Assembly (NCBI GenBank): GCA_035551995.1
Contig: DASZME010000009.1
Coordinates: 93,810-157,809, forward strand
Direction: 5' to 3'
DNA: 64,000 nucleotides
DNA from: RYN-428 sp035551995
GTDB lineage: Bacteria > Planctomycetota > Phycisphaerae > Tepidisphaerales > Tepidisphaeraceae
Below are positions 44,241 to 53,739 of this stretch, in pieces. Under the pieces are notes generated by a model that had not been told where the DNA came from, made no database searches, and was given only the letters and a program-made list of their open reading frames with translations. The translations under genes and the position numbers were made by a program. Position 1 is the first letter of the stretch. Each line of letters opens with the position of its first letter.

Positions 44241-45118
44241 GGCGTCACCCGCTTTCGATCGCGCCGAACGGTCAGCCAGATTGAACCTCCCAACAGAACC
44301 AAAGTGATGATGCCGCCGGTTTGAATCATCCGCATTACGGCCAGTCCATATTTGCCGGTGCTCGGATCGTAATGAAAGCAGTAGAGCAGAACGCGCGTCG
44401 AGACGGATCGGGAGATTTTTTTCTCTCCCGCCTCGGCCAGCGCAAGCCGAAGATCGTTCGGGGCGTAGTCGATCCCATAAAAATACCGTGAAATATGCCC
44501 ATCGGGTGTCAGGATCACCAGGCCGCTCGAATGCGCCCACTGCTGAAATTTTGGGTCCCACGCGTATCGGAATCCGACGGCGTTGGTGAGCCGGGAGATC
44601 GATTCCTGCGGGCCGGTGAGAAAGTGCATTCCCTCCTCGGCATGCGGGCGACGATACGCTCGCTGGTATTGCTCCTTCTTTGCCGCGGCGAGCGCAGGCG
44701 TCTCGGACGGATCGAAACTCACGGCCAGGACGTCGAATTGATCTCCCGCCTGCATGGTCAGACTATTCATAGCCCGGGTCAGATCGTTGAGAACCATTGT
44801 GCAGAGCATCGGGCAACGATAATAGACGAGCGCCAGAATGATGGGTCGTCGTCCGAAATACTGGGCGAGACGAACGGGCCGGCCCTTCTCGTCAGTGAAC
44901 AGCAGATCAAATGGTATCGAGTCTCCTTCATGACTAACAATGCCGACATCCCGCAAGATGGGGGGACCGCCGACAGGCCCCGTCTTTATGGGAGCGGGAA
45001 CCTGGGCGCTCGCCAAGCTCGCGCATAACAAACAAGCGGCGGCGAGAAAGTAGCGGCACATCCGCCGCCGCACGGCGCCGGCCATCCGCTTCGCTCTGTA
45101 GAAATCGAAGGATTTCAT
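44237..45118 (-). CDS. SCO1/SenC-family copper chaperone
   Basis: 293 residues. A signal peptide is followed by a thioredoxin-like domain with the copper-binding CPMLC, and the distal His in QQWAHSSGLVILTPDG. A C-terminal membrane helix (TGGIITLVLLGGSIWLTV) anchors it, so it is longer than simple Sco1. The family delivers copper to the CuA site of subunit II. Its stop overlaps the subunit II start (ATGA), and its own start overlaps the upstream gene's stop by the same ATGA pattern, which supports a role in assembling this oxidase. Confidence 0.92.
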   Translation of the reverse strand: MKSFDFYRAKRMAGAVRRRMCRYFLAAACLLCASLASAQVPAPIKTGPVGGPPILRDVGIVSHEGDSIPFDLLFTDEKGRPVRLAQYFGRRPIILALVYYRCPMLCTMVLNDLTRAMNSLTMQAGDQFDVLAVSFDPSETPALAAAKKEQYQRAYRRPHAEEGMHFLTGPQESISRLTNAVGFRYAWDPKFQQWAHSSGLVILTPDGHISRYFYGIDYAPNDLRLALAEAGEKKISRSVSTRVLLYCFHYDPSTGKYGLAVMRMIQTGGIITLVLLGGSIWLTVRRDRKRVTP

Positions 45119-45639
45119 GGCGGCATCGCTCCTTTAATGCCCTGATGAACGTCGTTTTCCGGAGGCGATCCCGGGACGATGGAATTGCTGTTTTTGCCTG
45201 TCGTCGTCGGTGGAACAAACGGCGCCGACGCTCGCGCCCGCGCTTCTTCGGCGACCTCTCGCGCGATTTGCGGCGGGATGCCGATCTCGTGCGTGGCCGG
45301 GTCCACGCGCCAGCCCATCTTGATGAATATCGCGTCTTCGGTTTGCCGCAGGGTCTCCATGTCCTGAACGTCGGTGACGTCGTGGCCCACGCTCGGCTGC
45401 AGGTTCGGCGGCGGAGGCTCGCGCCCGGCGGTTTGTGCGATCGATCGGGGAGAATCAAATCTCATGTCGCGCGCCTCTAATTTTTTCATCAGCACCCACA
45501 ACAACGCATGCAAAATAGCCGCGCAGGCGATGAACAGGACGAGAAAGATCAGCAGCCCCTTAGCCGATATGGCTTCGGGTTGATAGCCGAGTTCCAGCGC
45601 CTCAGGCGATGCCGGGTTGTGCTCCGGACTGTGAGCCAT
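45115..45639 (-). CDS. Small membrane protein of the ACIII operon (possible ActG-like)
   Basis: 174 residues. One membrane helix (GLLIFLVLFIACAAILHALLW) near the N-terminus is followed by a polar domain with Pro-rich ends (REPPPPNLQPSV; IFIKMGWRVDPATHEIGIPP). It starts 38 nt inside the ActF gene and its stop overlaps the Sco start in ATGA, so it is co-translated with both. Position after ActF and a single helix fit the small extra subunit of alternative complex III. Sequence alone does not show that; it may instead be an oxidase assembly factor. Confidence 0.75.
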   Translation of the reverse strand: MAHSPEHNPASPEALELGYQPEAISAKGLLIFLVLFIACAAILHALLWVLMKKLEARDMRFDSPRSIAQTAGREPPPPNLQPSVGHDVTDVQDMETLRQTEDAIFIKMGWRVDPATHEIGIPPQIAREVAEEARARASAPFVPPTTTGKNSNSIVPGSPPENDVHQGIKGAMPP

Positions 45640-46891
45640 GGTCGATCACTCTCGGTTGGAGAATCGGTTCATCCGACGCAATCACCTCGATCGGCACGGC
45701 ATCCCCGGCGGGAAGCAGAGACGGCCCGTCGAGCAACATCAAAAACGCCGCTATCCAGAGTCCGCCGATGCCGATCAGGGCGACGGCGCTCATCAAGACG
45801 TTAAACCAATGTAGTTTCGGGTATAGGTCGGCCCCGCCCGGAGCCACGGTCCAAAACAACTCGATGAGGCGCATCAACAAAAGCCCTGCGCAAAGCCACG
45901 ACATCGCTTTCGGTTTCTGCTTGACGCCGCGTTGCAGCAACAGCACGAATGGCGCCCCGAAGCCGAATAAAATGAGCATGTCGGCCATGATGCGCCACGG
46001 GCCTACGGTGCGCTTGACATACCAGGGAATGTCGCCCTGGATGTTTCCCATCCACACGATCAGCAGCTGCGAGAAAGCGTTGTACGCCCACAGGATCACC
46101 ACCGTTACGAGCAGCGTGGCCAGATCGCGCAAGTGCCGGGGGCGCAGACGTTCGACGATCGGCGAAAGATGAGCGGTCGATAGCAGGACGATGATCAGCG
46201 TCGAAATACCGGCGATCGCCTGGCCCATGCACATGATGAAGCCGAAGACGGTCGAATACCATCCTGGCTCCATCGACATGATCCAATCAATCGCCGCAAG
46301 GCTCATCGTAACAAAGTAGATTGGTATGCCGGCGGCGCTCATCGCGTAGAGTCGGCGTCGGGTTCGCTCGTCGCCGGTATGATCGTAACGCAGCGACAGC
46401 GTGCGAAGCAGCCACGCCATGACGATCCACACGGCAAAATAAGCGATATACCTCCCGACGAAAAATCCGGCGTTCAAATAGCGATGTTGATGTCGAACGA
46501 CCTCATTGTGATAGTGTGGATCGGCCCATGGATAGATGTGGCCTAGCCCGAAACAGATCGGGACGAAGAGCACGAACAGCAGCGGCAATACGTTGGCGGC
46601 GGCTTCGCCGGGCCGGCGAATAAAGTAGCCCCACTGCCCGCCGGTGAGATGATGGAGCATGACGGCGCTTAGCGAACCCAGCGAGATTCCGAGAAAAAAC
46701 AACCAGGCGAACAGCCATGCCTTATAAAAAGACGCTGCGCCCTGCGGCCAGCGATTTGCGAAGATCATGACGATAATCCAGGCGAGCAGACAAGCCGCCG
46801 TCCCGGCGATTCCCGCGGCGCCGGCGACGTGCCGGGCACGCTTGAACTCCGGCGGGAGCGAATGACCGATTGAATCGATATTTTCGCTCAT
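45602..46891 (-). CDS. actF: Alternative complex III membrane subunit ActF
   Basis: 429 residues with about ten membrane helices (such as GIAGTAACLLAWIIVMIFAN; KAWLFAWLFFLGISLGSLSA). It resembles the quinol-linked ActF subunit, a NrfD-related membrane protein that pairs with ActC. It probably contributes to quinol binding or proton translocation. Start 46891 overlaps the ActE stop in ATGA. The 3' end overlaps the following gene by 38 nt, the largest overlap in the operon. The longer frame to 47185 runs inside ActE and is rejected. Confidence 0.9.
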   Translation of the reverse strand: MSENIDSIGHSLPPEFKRARHVAGAAGIAGTAACLLAWIIVMIFANRWPQGAASFYKAWLFAWLFFLGISLGSLSAVMLHHLTGGQWGYFIRRPGEAAANVLPLLFVLFVPICFGLGHIYPWADPHYHNEVVRHQHRYLNAGFFVGRYIAYFAVWIVMAWLLRTLSLRYDHTGDERTRRRLYAMSAAGIPIYFVTMSLAAIDWIMSMEPGWYSTVFGFIMCMGQAIAGISTLIIVLLSTAHLSPIVERLRPRHLRDLATLLVTVVILWAYNAFSQLLIVWMGNIQGDIPWYVKRTVGPWRIMADMLILFGFGAPFVLLLQRGVKQKPKAMSWLCAGLLLMRLIELFWTVAPGGADLYPKLHWFNVLMSAVALIGIGGLWIAAFLMLLDGPSLLPAGDAVPIEVIASDEPILQPRVIDHGSQSGAQPGIA

Positions 46892-47538
46892 GGCCGGGTT
46901 CCCTCCAGCTTGCGGCGATCGTCTTCGGTCAGAGTGGCCATCGTGTTTTTCGGCCCGGCGCCAATTTGCAGGGCGCGAATGTATGCGACGATCATCCAGC
47001 GATCTTCGGGGCTGACGCGATCGTTGTAGCTGAACATCTGGCCGTAACCGTTGCTGATGACGTTGTAGATGTGGCCGTCGGAAACCCGGCGAAGCCGATC
47101 GATGTGAAACGACGGCGGCGGGGTGAGACCGCGCTGCACGATCATTCCTTTGCCGTCGCCGAGCCGGCCATGACATACGGAACAATAAATGTCGAATCGT
47201 TGTTGCCCGCGGCGCAGCGTCTCGGTCGTGACCGCAAACGGAATGGCGGAGGTTTCGCTGGCGGTATCGGTCATCGCCGGGAGCGTCTCGCGCACGTCGG
47301 CGTAGGGAAAACCGGGGGAGTCGGCGGTGGTTCGCGGCATCGTCCCGAAGGGAACCGGCCGGGCGGTCGATCCGTCGGCGAAAACAACGCTCGGCTTATA
47401 CGCCGGGTGAACGCTCGGCTGTTCTTCCATATCATGCGGCGGCTTGAGCTTGCATCCGGCGCCAGATGAAACCAGGCCAAGGCCGATCAAGAAGTAGCGA
47501 AATTGCACACGCCAAACGCCAACGGAAACAAGTTTCAT
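46888..47538 (-). CDS. actE: Alternative complex III cytochrome c subunit ActE
   Basis: 216 residues. A lipoprotein signal ends at GAGC (Cys29), so it is lipid-anchored outside the cytoplasmic membrane. One c-type haem site CSVCH lies in QRFDIYCSVCHGRLGDGKGM, with a likely Met ligand downstream (YGQMF). This matches the mono-haem ActE subunit that passes electrons from ActA/ActB to the oxidase. It overlaps both ActD (4 nt) and ActF (4 nt). The name is from family order and motif. Confidence 0.92.
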   Translation of the reverse strand: MKLVSVGVWRVQFRYFLIGLGLVSSGAGCKLKPPHDMEEQPSVHPAYKPSVVFADGSTARPVPFGTMPRTTADSPGFPYADVRETLPAMTDTASETSAIPFAVTTETLRRGQQRFDIYCSVCHGRLGDGKGMIVQRGLTPPPSFHIDRLRRVSDGHIYNVISNGYGQMFSYNDRVSPEDRWMIVAYIRALQIGAGPKNTMATLTEDDRRKLEGTRP

Positions 47539-48080
47539 CGCGGCACCTCCGTCACCGCGATCGGCAGCAGCGTTTCCAGAAACTTTCGCGTTTGCTCGGA
47601 ATCAAATTGAGCATCGGCCGATTCGATCACGATGAAAAAGCGGTCGCGGCTTGCGCGGTCGAAAGCAGGAAGATTGAACATCGGATGATACGGCATCGGC
47701 AGTTTATTGAGGGCGAGCATCCCAATGACCGCGGACAGCGCCGCGCAGAGCACCGCAAGCTCGAAGGTAATGGGGATGAACGCTTCCCAACTGTTGGGGG
47801 GCCTGCCTCCGATGTTCCATGTGTAGTTCACGACGTTGGCGAACCAGAGCATGAAGAATCCGCCGCAGGCTCCGCACAAGCCGCCGATGCCGACGATCAG
47901 CGGTACTCCCGTTCGCGGAAAGCCGAGGGCTTCGGGAAGACCTTCGACGGGCATCGGGCTGAAGGCGTCGGCGCGGCGGTAGCCGGCGCCGTGAATCCGC
48001 AGGGCGGCGTGCAGCACGGCCTCGGGCGTGTCGAATTCCGCGGCCAGACCAAAGAGGTTTTCAGCTTTCGAATCGGACAT
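47535..48080 (-). CDS. actD: Alternative complex III subunit ActD (DUF3341)
   Basis: 181 residues. An N-terminal DUF3341-like domain (FDTPEAVLHAALRIHGAGYR, then ADAFSPMPVEGLPEALG) is followed by two membrane helices (VPLIVGIGGLCGACGGFFML; FELAVLCAALSAVIGMLAL) and a short C-terminal part. This is the standard form of the small ActD subunit. It carries no cofactor; its role in the complex is structural or unknown. It starts 6 nt after the ActC stop. Confidence 0.92.
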   Translation of the reverse strand: MSDSKAENLFGLAAEFDTPEAVLHAALRIHGAGYRRADAFSPMPVEGLPEALGFPRTGVPLIVGIGGLCGACGGFFMLWFANVVNYTWNIGGRPPNSWEAFIPITFELAVLCAALSAVIGMLALNKLPMPYHPMFNLPAFDRASRDRFFIVIESADAQFDSEQTRKFLETLLPIAVTEVPR

Positions 48081-48086
48081 ACACCG

Positions 48087-49496
48087 TCACTTCACATAGC
48101 TTGGCGAGAACGACTTTGGAACATGCTTTCCGCCGCCGGTCGAGTGAACAAGCTCGCGCATTTCAGAGATCGAAATAACGGGAATTAACCTGGCAAACAG
48201 GAAGAAACAAAAGAGAAAGAACCCGATCGTCCCCGCCAGGGTCGCGTAGTCCCAGAAGGTCGGGTAGTACATGCCCCAACTGCTTGGAACAAAGTCCCGG
48301 TGCAGGCTGATGACGACGATGACGAACCGCTCGGTCCACATGCCGACCTGTATAATAAACGCGATGACAAACATCAGCGGGACATTCTGGCGAACTTTAC
48401 GAATCCATAGAAATTGCGTCGTCACGACGTTGGTGAACATAATCAGCCAGAAGGACCATGCGTAGGGACCAATCGCGCGGTTGAGGGTGATGAACGATTC
48501 GTAGGTATCGCCGCTATACCACCCCATGAACATTTCCATGCCGTAGCTGTAGTCGACGATCAGGCCGGTGATGAGCAGAAACTTGGCGCAGTTGTCGATA
48601 TGGCGGAGCGTGATCATATCCTTCAAGCCAAACGCCCAGCGCATGGGAATACCCAGCGTCAGCACCATCGCGAATCCGGAAAAAATGGCGCCGGCGACGA
48701 AGTACGGAGGGAGGATGGTGGAATGCCATCCCGGAATCTGGGCGCCGGCGAAATCCATGCCGACGACGCTATGAACGGAGATGACGAGCGGCGCGGCCAG
48801 CCCGCCGAGCAACAGGTAGGCGGATTGATAGCGCTGCCAGTGCATGGCCGATCCGCGCCATCCCATCGCCATGGTCGCGTAAATCAATTTCACGATCCGG
48901 CTCTTGGCCTTGTCGCGCATGGTAGCCAGATCGGGAAGCAAACCCACATACCAATAGATCAACGAAACCGTAAGATAGGTGCTCACGGCAAAAACGTCCC
49001 ATACCAGCGGGCTGCGAAACTGCGGCCACAGCCACATGACGTTTGGATAGGGAACGATATACCAGAACCGCCAGATGCGCCCCAGGTGAAGCAACGGAAA
49101 CATTCCCGCGCAGGCGACGGCAAAGAGCGTCATGGCTTCGGCGAATCGATTGATGCTGGTGCGCCAGTCCTGGCGCATCAACAGCAGCATGGCGGAAATG
49201 AACGTGCCTGCATGGCCGATGCCGACCCACCAGACGAAGTTGACGATCGCGAACCCCCAGGCGACGGGAATATCGATTCCCCAGATGCCGACGCCGCGTA
49301 CGATCAGATAGCTCACTGCCGCGATCAGGAGCGTCACGAGACCCATCGTAAATACGACGCCAAACCACCAGAGCCGGCCCGGCGTACGCCGGAGGACGAC
49401 GTCGCCGATCTGATCGGTGACCGACGCATAGGTTTGCCCCGGCTCAAGAACCGGATACTCGCGACGGTCGGTCATTTCCAGCGTTGCGTTGCTCAT
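48087..49496 (-). CDS. actC: Alternative complex III membrane subunit ActC (NrfD/PsrC-like)
   Basis: 469 residues with about ten membrane helices. It contains the NrfD family pattern, including VWWVGIGHAGTFISAMLLL and WHSTILPPYFVAGAIFSGFA. ActC docks the ActB iron-sulfur subunit and probably binds menaquinol. It lies between ActB and ActD and is transcribed with them; the 46-nt gap after ActB is the largest between adjacent Act genes save that before ActA. Confidence 0.94.
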   Translation of the reverse strand: MSNATLEMTDRREYPVLEPGQTYASVTDQIGDVVLRRTPGRLWWFGVVFTMGLVTLLIAAVSYLIVRGVGIWGIDIPVAWGFAIVNFVWWVGIGHAGTFISAMLLLMRQDWRTSINRFAEAMTLFAVACAGMFPLLHLGRIWRFWYIVPYPNVMWLWPQFRSPLVWDVFAVSTYLTVSLIYWYVGLLPDLATMRDKAKSRIVKLIYATMAMGWRGSAMHWQRYQSAYLLLGGLAAPLVISVHSVVGMDFAGAQIPGWHSTILPPYFVAGAIFSGFAMVLTLGIPMRWAFGLKDMITLRHIDNCAKFLLITGLIVDYSYGMEMFMGWYSGDTYESFITLNRAIGPYAWSFWLIMFTNVVTTQFLWIRKVRQNVPLMFVIAFIIQVGMWTERFVIVVISLHRDFVPSSWGMYYPTFWDYATLAGTIGFFLFCFFLFARLIPVISISEMRELVHSTGGGKHVPKSFSPSYVK

Positions 49497-49542
49497 TGTA
49501 GTCTAAGCGTCCGTATGGATGGCGCTCTTACATAGCTTGACG

Positions 49543-52500
49543 TCAGGTCGGTCGTTTTGTCTTCGATAGGCTCGGATTGGGATTGTTCAGCCGGGCCATA
49601 TAGCTTGTTCTCGGCTGGGTCGTCAGGTCGTCCAGGAGGGTATAATTCAGCTTGTCTTCCTTCAGCTTGGCGATGTGGCTGGCCGGGTCGTTCTTATCGC
49701 CGAACCAGATCGCCTGCGTTGGGCACGCCTGCTGGCAGGCCGTTTGAAGCTGGGCGAGCATCTCTTTTTGGCGCGTGATGATTTCATCGCGCAACGCGGC
49801 GGCCTTGCGGGGCGATTCGGACTCGAGGGCGCCGGCGCGATCTTCCAGCCGTACCGTCATTTTTTCGATATCCATGCGGGTGCGATTGAGGCGTTGAACG
49901 CAGTAGCTGCATTTTTCCATCACGCCGCGGCTGCGGACGGTGACATCGGGGTTGTATTGAAGGGCGCGCGTGGGCGTCGAATAATCGGCGAATAAAAAGA
50001 AGTTAAATCGGCGCACTTTGTATGGACAGTTGTTCGAGCAATAGCGGGTGCCGATGCAGCGGTTGTAAGTCATCTCGTTGAGACCTTCGACGCTGTGCGT
50101 GGTGGCGCCCACCGGGCAGACCAACTCGCACGGCGCGTTCTCGCAGTGCTGGCAGGGGACGGGCATATGAATAACCTGCGGCTCGTCGGTCGCGTCGTCG
50201 TGCGAACCGCCGGGCTGTGAGCCGAACCAGTCGTCGATGCGGATCCAGTGCATTTCGCGCTCGCGGGCGCATTCATCTTTGCCGACCACGGGAATGTTAT
50301 TTTCGGCCTGGCACGCGACCACGCATGCGTTGCAGCCGATGCAGGAGGTCTGATCGATGCTCATGCCCCACTGATAGCCTTTGGAGTAGTCCCAGCCGCC
50401 GTTGTCTTTATCGGGATAGATGGTGAGATGAATTTTGCGGCCGGGATAATCGCGAGAAAGGCCTTTGGCGCGCATTTCGTTTTCGCCGCCGAGCTTGGTC
50501 ACCCAGTCCTGATCGCGGCGGAAATCGTCGTGGGTTCCGGAACGGACGATTCGGCGGTTCTTAATCTCGATTTCGCTCTCGCTCGTTCCGGGATGTTCGA
50601 TGGCGTCGGGCTTGAGCGGTCCCTCTTCTCCGCCGACCACCATGCCGGGGAGATTGGCCATCGCGTGATGCGACCGAGTCATTACCAGCTTGCGCCGCTC
50701 GCCGGTCAATACAGTCACTTTCGCGCCGGCGGCAAAAGCGGCCGAGGTCGATGTCCGCAGTGTATACGCGTTGTAGCCGCGAACGACGTCGCCGCCTTCG
50801 TTGGCGACATGGCCTCCGCGCACCCGGCCGTAGCCGAGCGTCAATGTGAGCGTCTGATCCGGTAAGCCCGGCAGGATTACCGCCGGCACGTCAAGCGTGC
50901 GGTTGTCGGACGTGACGCGAATAACGTCTCCGTCGGAAATGCCGAGCTTTCCCGCCGATCGATAGCTGATGAGTGCCGCGTTGTCCCATACCAGTTTTGT
51001 GAAAGGTCGAGGCAGTTCTTGCAGCCAGGGATTGTTGGCGTATTGCCCATCCCACAATCCCATGTCCGGCCGGAAAACCAGATCCCAATCTTCATGCGAT
51101 CCGCCGACGACGGGCGCCGGCCCGAAAGCGGGAATGGCGCCGCCGGGATCTCTGGGAGTAAATGCCGAGTCTTGAATAAAGCCTTGTCGCAGGGCCAACT
51201 GCCAGCGTACTTCAAACGGGTCGGCTCCGTGCGGCTGGGTCGTGGGGCGGGTAGCCTGAGCCTCCTGCGTCTGCGGTGTTTGATCGGAATTCACAGGCTT
51301 CCATTGAGACTCCCAATAGGCTCGAACGATTTCATATCCGCCGCGATCTCGACGGCCGAGAATCGCTTCCAGGACCTCAGGCGTCGAGCGGCTTGCGGCG
51401 CTTATCGGCAGGATCAACGGCTGGATGATCGACGCCGTTCCATCAAATGCACGGGCATCGCCCCACGCTTCCAAGTAGTGCAATTCGGGGATATGCCACT
51501 GACAGTAAAACGATGTCTCATCTTCGTGACTGGCTAGATGGGCGGTGAAATTCGCGGGATGGCCCGTTGAATCGACGGCGGTGCTCAGACGCCCAAGCTG
51601 CTCGGTAAAACGGACGTCGGCCGGGCTGTCATAGCATGGATTGCCGCCGAGAATTAAGAGAGTGTCCACCAGACCCGCCGCCATGTCGGCGGTCAGAGAT
51701 TCGATGGAGTGGGCGCCTTGCACATCAACTGGGTCGATATAGCGGACGGCCTTGCCGACGCTTCCCAGCTTCTGATTCATCGCGTAGGCAAGCTGTTGAA
51801 CAGCGAGCGGCAAATGATCGCCCGCGACGACGACGCCAACGCCGCCGTTGCGGAGTTTGCCGCTGAAGTCGCGAGGGGATTTCAGATCGTCCGCCAACGC
51901 GTCCAAGAACGAATCAAGATTTCCGAATGACGTCGATCCCGCGGCTTCGGCGACGCCCAGGCGGGCCGCGATCGCGCGAGCCGTCGCGGGAATTTCGCCG
52001 GGCCTCAGCGCCCGGCGGTGATCCGCCATTGACCCGGTGAGCGTGAACGTGCTTTCGATCACGTACAAGCGATTCATCACATGATCGGCGGCGGAGGCCC
52101 CCGGTTCGCGGCGGCGGCCATCGGCGAATTGCCGCGCGTAGACGAGACTGCCGACGTCGCTGAAGACAAAGTCGGCGTCGAGCGAGAGAATCACGTCGGC
52201 TTTCGAAAAATCGTAAACCGCCCTGCCCGGCGCCCCGCCCTGCCGGGCCGAGCAACCGGCATTGGCGGTCGGGTCGTGCACGTGCCAGCGGGATTGAGGA
52301 TACCGTTTTCTTAGTTCCTCCATCTGTGCCGCGATCGTGGGCGACGTGACGGTTCGGGTCAGAAAGCGGAGGCCTTTGCCGGAATCGCGCATTCGGTCGA
52401 GCCGAGGTTGGAGCGTGTCGAGAAAGCTTCCCCATGTGCTTGCGGCGCCGGCGTCGGTAACGAGTTTGGAACGGTCAGGATCATACAGATCGAGCACGGA

Positions 52501-52956
52501 TGCCTGCATGAAAATATTGCTGGCGCCGAGGCTGGCGGGATGGTCGGGATTACCCTCAATTTTTGTCGGCCGGCCTTCGTGACTTTCGGCCAGCGCGCCG
52601 ATTGCGAAGCCACAGAAGGGAACGGTCGTGGCGTAGAAAGAGGGGACGCCGGGAATGACTGATTCGGGCTGGTTTACATAGGGGAGGATTTTTTCTTCGG
52701 GGAAATCGCTGCAACCGACCACGCCGCCCAGGGCCAGCGAAGCGCCCATGAGGCGCAGGAAATTCCGCCGGGTCGTGGGGTCCAGCCATTCGTCGGCGCC
52801 CTCGGCAAACTCGTCGCCGATTCTTGCGGCGAAGGTTTCGTCGCCCGCCAGTTCCTCAAGACTGCGCCAGTACCGCGGAGCGGAAGGCGCGGACGCGGCG
52901 CGATCTTGCGCGGCGGAAGGCAAGTGATCGAAGATGGATTGATCGCCAGGCATCAA
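49543..52956 (-). CDS. actB: Alternative complex III iron-sulfur/molybdopterin-like subunit ActB
   Basis: 1137 residues. A twin-arginine motif RRNFLRLMG at about 63-71 is followed by a hydrophobic ALGGVVGC stretch, so export by Tat is likely. A molybdopterin-oxidoreductase-like domain follows (ActB1, to about 790; family members lack molybdenum). The ActB2 ferredoxin domain shows clusters CIGCNACVVACQ, CQHCENAPCELVCP, CIGTRYCSNNCP and CSYCVQRL with CQQACP. It forms the FeS wire of the complex. Between ActA and ActC in the operon. TatC is encoded at 62186. Confidence 0.95.
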   Translation of the reverse strand: MMPGDQSIFDHLPSAAQDRAASAPSAPRYWRSLEELAGDETFAARIGDEFAEGADEWLDPTTRRNFLRLMGASLALGGVVGCSDFPEEKILPYVNQPESVIPGVPSFYATTVPFCGFAIGALAESHEGRPTKIEGNPDHPASLGASNIFMQASVLDLYDPDRSKLVTDAGAASTWGSFLDTLQPRLDRMRDSGKGLRFLTRTVTSPTIAAQMEELRKRYPQSRWHVHDPTANAGCSARQGGAPGRAVYDFSKADVILSLDADFVFSDVGSLVYARQFADGRRREPGASAADHVMNRLYVIESTFTLTGSMADHRRALRPGEIPATARAIAARLGVAEAAGSTSFGNLDSFLDALADDLKSPRDFSGKLRNGGVGVVVAGDHLPLAVQQLAYAMNQKLGSVGKAVRYIDPVDVQGAHSIESLTADMAAGLVDTLLILGGNPCYDSPADVRFTEQLGRLSTAVDSTGHPANFTAHLASHEDETSFYCQWHIPELHYLEAWGDARAFDGTASIIQPLILPISAASRSTPEVLEAILGRRDRGGYEIVRAYWESQWKPVNSDQTPQTQEAQATRPTTQPHGADPFEVRWQLALRQGFIQDSAFTPRDPGGAIPAFGPAPVVGGSHEDWDLVFRPDMGLWDGQYANNPWLQELPRPFTKLVWDNAALISYRSAGKLGISDGDVIRVTSDNRTLDVPAVILPGLPDQTLTLTLGYGRVRGGHVANEGGDVVRGYNAYTLRTSTSAAFAAGAKVTVLTGERRKLVMTRSHHAMANLPGMVVGGEEGPLKPDAIEHPGTSESEIEIKNRRIVRSGTHDDFRRDQDWVTKLGGENEMRAKGLSRDYPGRKIHLTIYPDKDNGGWDYSKGYQWGMSIDQTSCIGCNACVVACQAENNIPVVGKDECAREREMHWIRIDDWFGSQPGGSHDDATDEPQVIHMPVPCQHCENAPCELVCPVGATTHSVEGLNEMTYNRCIGTRYCSNNCPYKVRRFNFFLFADYSTPTRALQYNPDVTVRSRGVMEKCSYCVQRLNRTRMDIEKMTVRLEDRAGALESESPRKAAALRDEIITRQKEMLAQLQTACQQACPTQAIWFGDKNDPASHIAKLKEDKLNYTLLDDLTTQPRTSYMARLNNPNPSLSKTKRPT

Positions 52957-52960
52957 ACTC

Positions 52961-53641
52961 CTATCGATGGCACGTCGAGCAATTCTGCATCTGCTGCCGG
53001 GGCAGCAGGTGATACTGGATTTTCAGTTCCTGTCCCAGCGACTCTTGCGTGGCGCCGGGGTGTTTTGGGTCTTGTTCGGCGCTGTAATGTAGATTGAAAA
53101 CTTCGTCGCGCGGCCGGAGATGGTTTTCCGGCCGCCGATGACAGTCCAGACACCATTCCATTTGCAGACTCGACGCCTTCCACATCAACGGCATCTCGTC
53201 CACCTGGCCATGACACGTCACGCAGCCGACTCCCTTGTTGACGTGAATGGAATGGTCAAAGAAGACAAAACCGGGGAGGTTGTGAACGCGGTTCCAGGCG
53301 ATCGGCGTATTGTTCCGCCAACTGTCGCGCACGGGCTGAAGGAGGGCGGCGTTGGTCCAGATTTGCGAGTGGCAGGTCATGCAAACCTTGGTCGCCGGCA
53401 TTCCCGCGAAAGCCGAGTCTTCCACCGATGTATGACAGTAGCGACAGTCGATTCCCAGACCGCGCACATGATGTTCATGGCTGAACGGAATCGGCTGGTG
53501 AACGATCTGGCCCTGGTTTGTAATGTACGGCGATTTCTCGATATTCCACGCCACCATTCCCGCGCCGGCGACAAGGATGACGACGCCAAAGATCGATGTC
53601 TTGGCGATCACGTTCATCGCGGGATGGAATAGCTGTGCCAT
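52961..53641 (-). CDS. actA: Alternative complex III pentahaem cytochrome c subunit ActA
   Basis: 226 residues. One N-terminal membrane anchor (about 14-33) is followed by five CxxCH sites: CRYCH, CMTCH, CVTCH, CLDCH and CSTCH. This matches the pentahaem ActA. It takes electrons from ActB and passes them to ActE or the oxidase. It begins the Act genes. A TATAAA box on the minus strand at 53670-53665 could start transcription here as well as read-through from the NDH-2 gene 98 nt upstream. It ends 4 nt before ActB begins. Confidence 0.95.
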   Translation of the reverse strand: MAQLFHPAMNVIAKTSIFGVVILVAGAGMVAWNIEKSPYITNQGQIVHQPIPFSHEHHVRGLGIDCRYCHTSVEDSAFAGMPATKVCMTCHSQIWTNAALLQPVRDSWRNNTPIAWNRVHNLPGFVFFDHSIHVNKGVGCVTCHGQVDEMPLMWKASSLQMEWCLDCHRRPENHLRPRDEVFNLHYSAEQDPKHPGATQESLGQELKIQYHLLPRQQMQNCSTCHR

Positions 53642-53739
53642 GAGATCGACTCGATAAGGTCGCCTTTATAGGCAGATCATGGCGCCGGCGCTAACAGGCA
53701 AAATTTTTGGAAAATCGAATGGGCCTCGCTGACGGCGAC

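Noticed and set aside
48414..49535. 373-residue open frame on the plus strand
   Set aside because: Antisense of actC; rich in Arg/Asp/His with no membrane or domain pattern.
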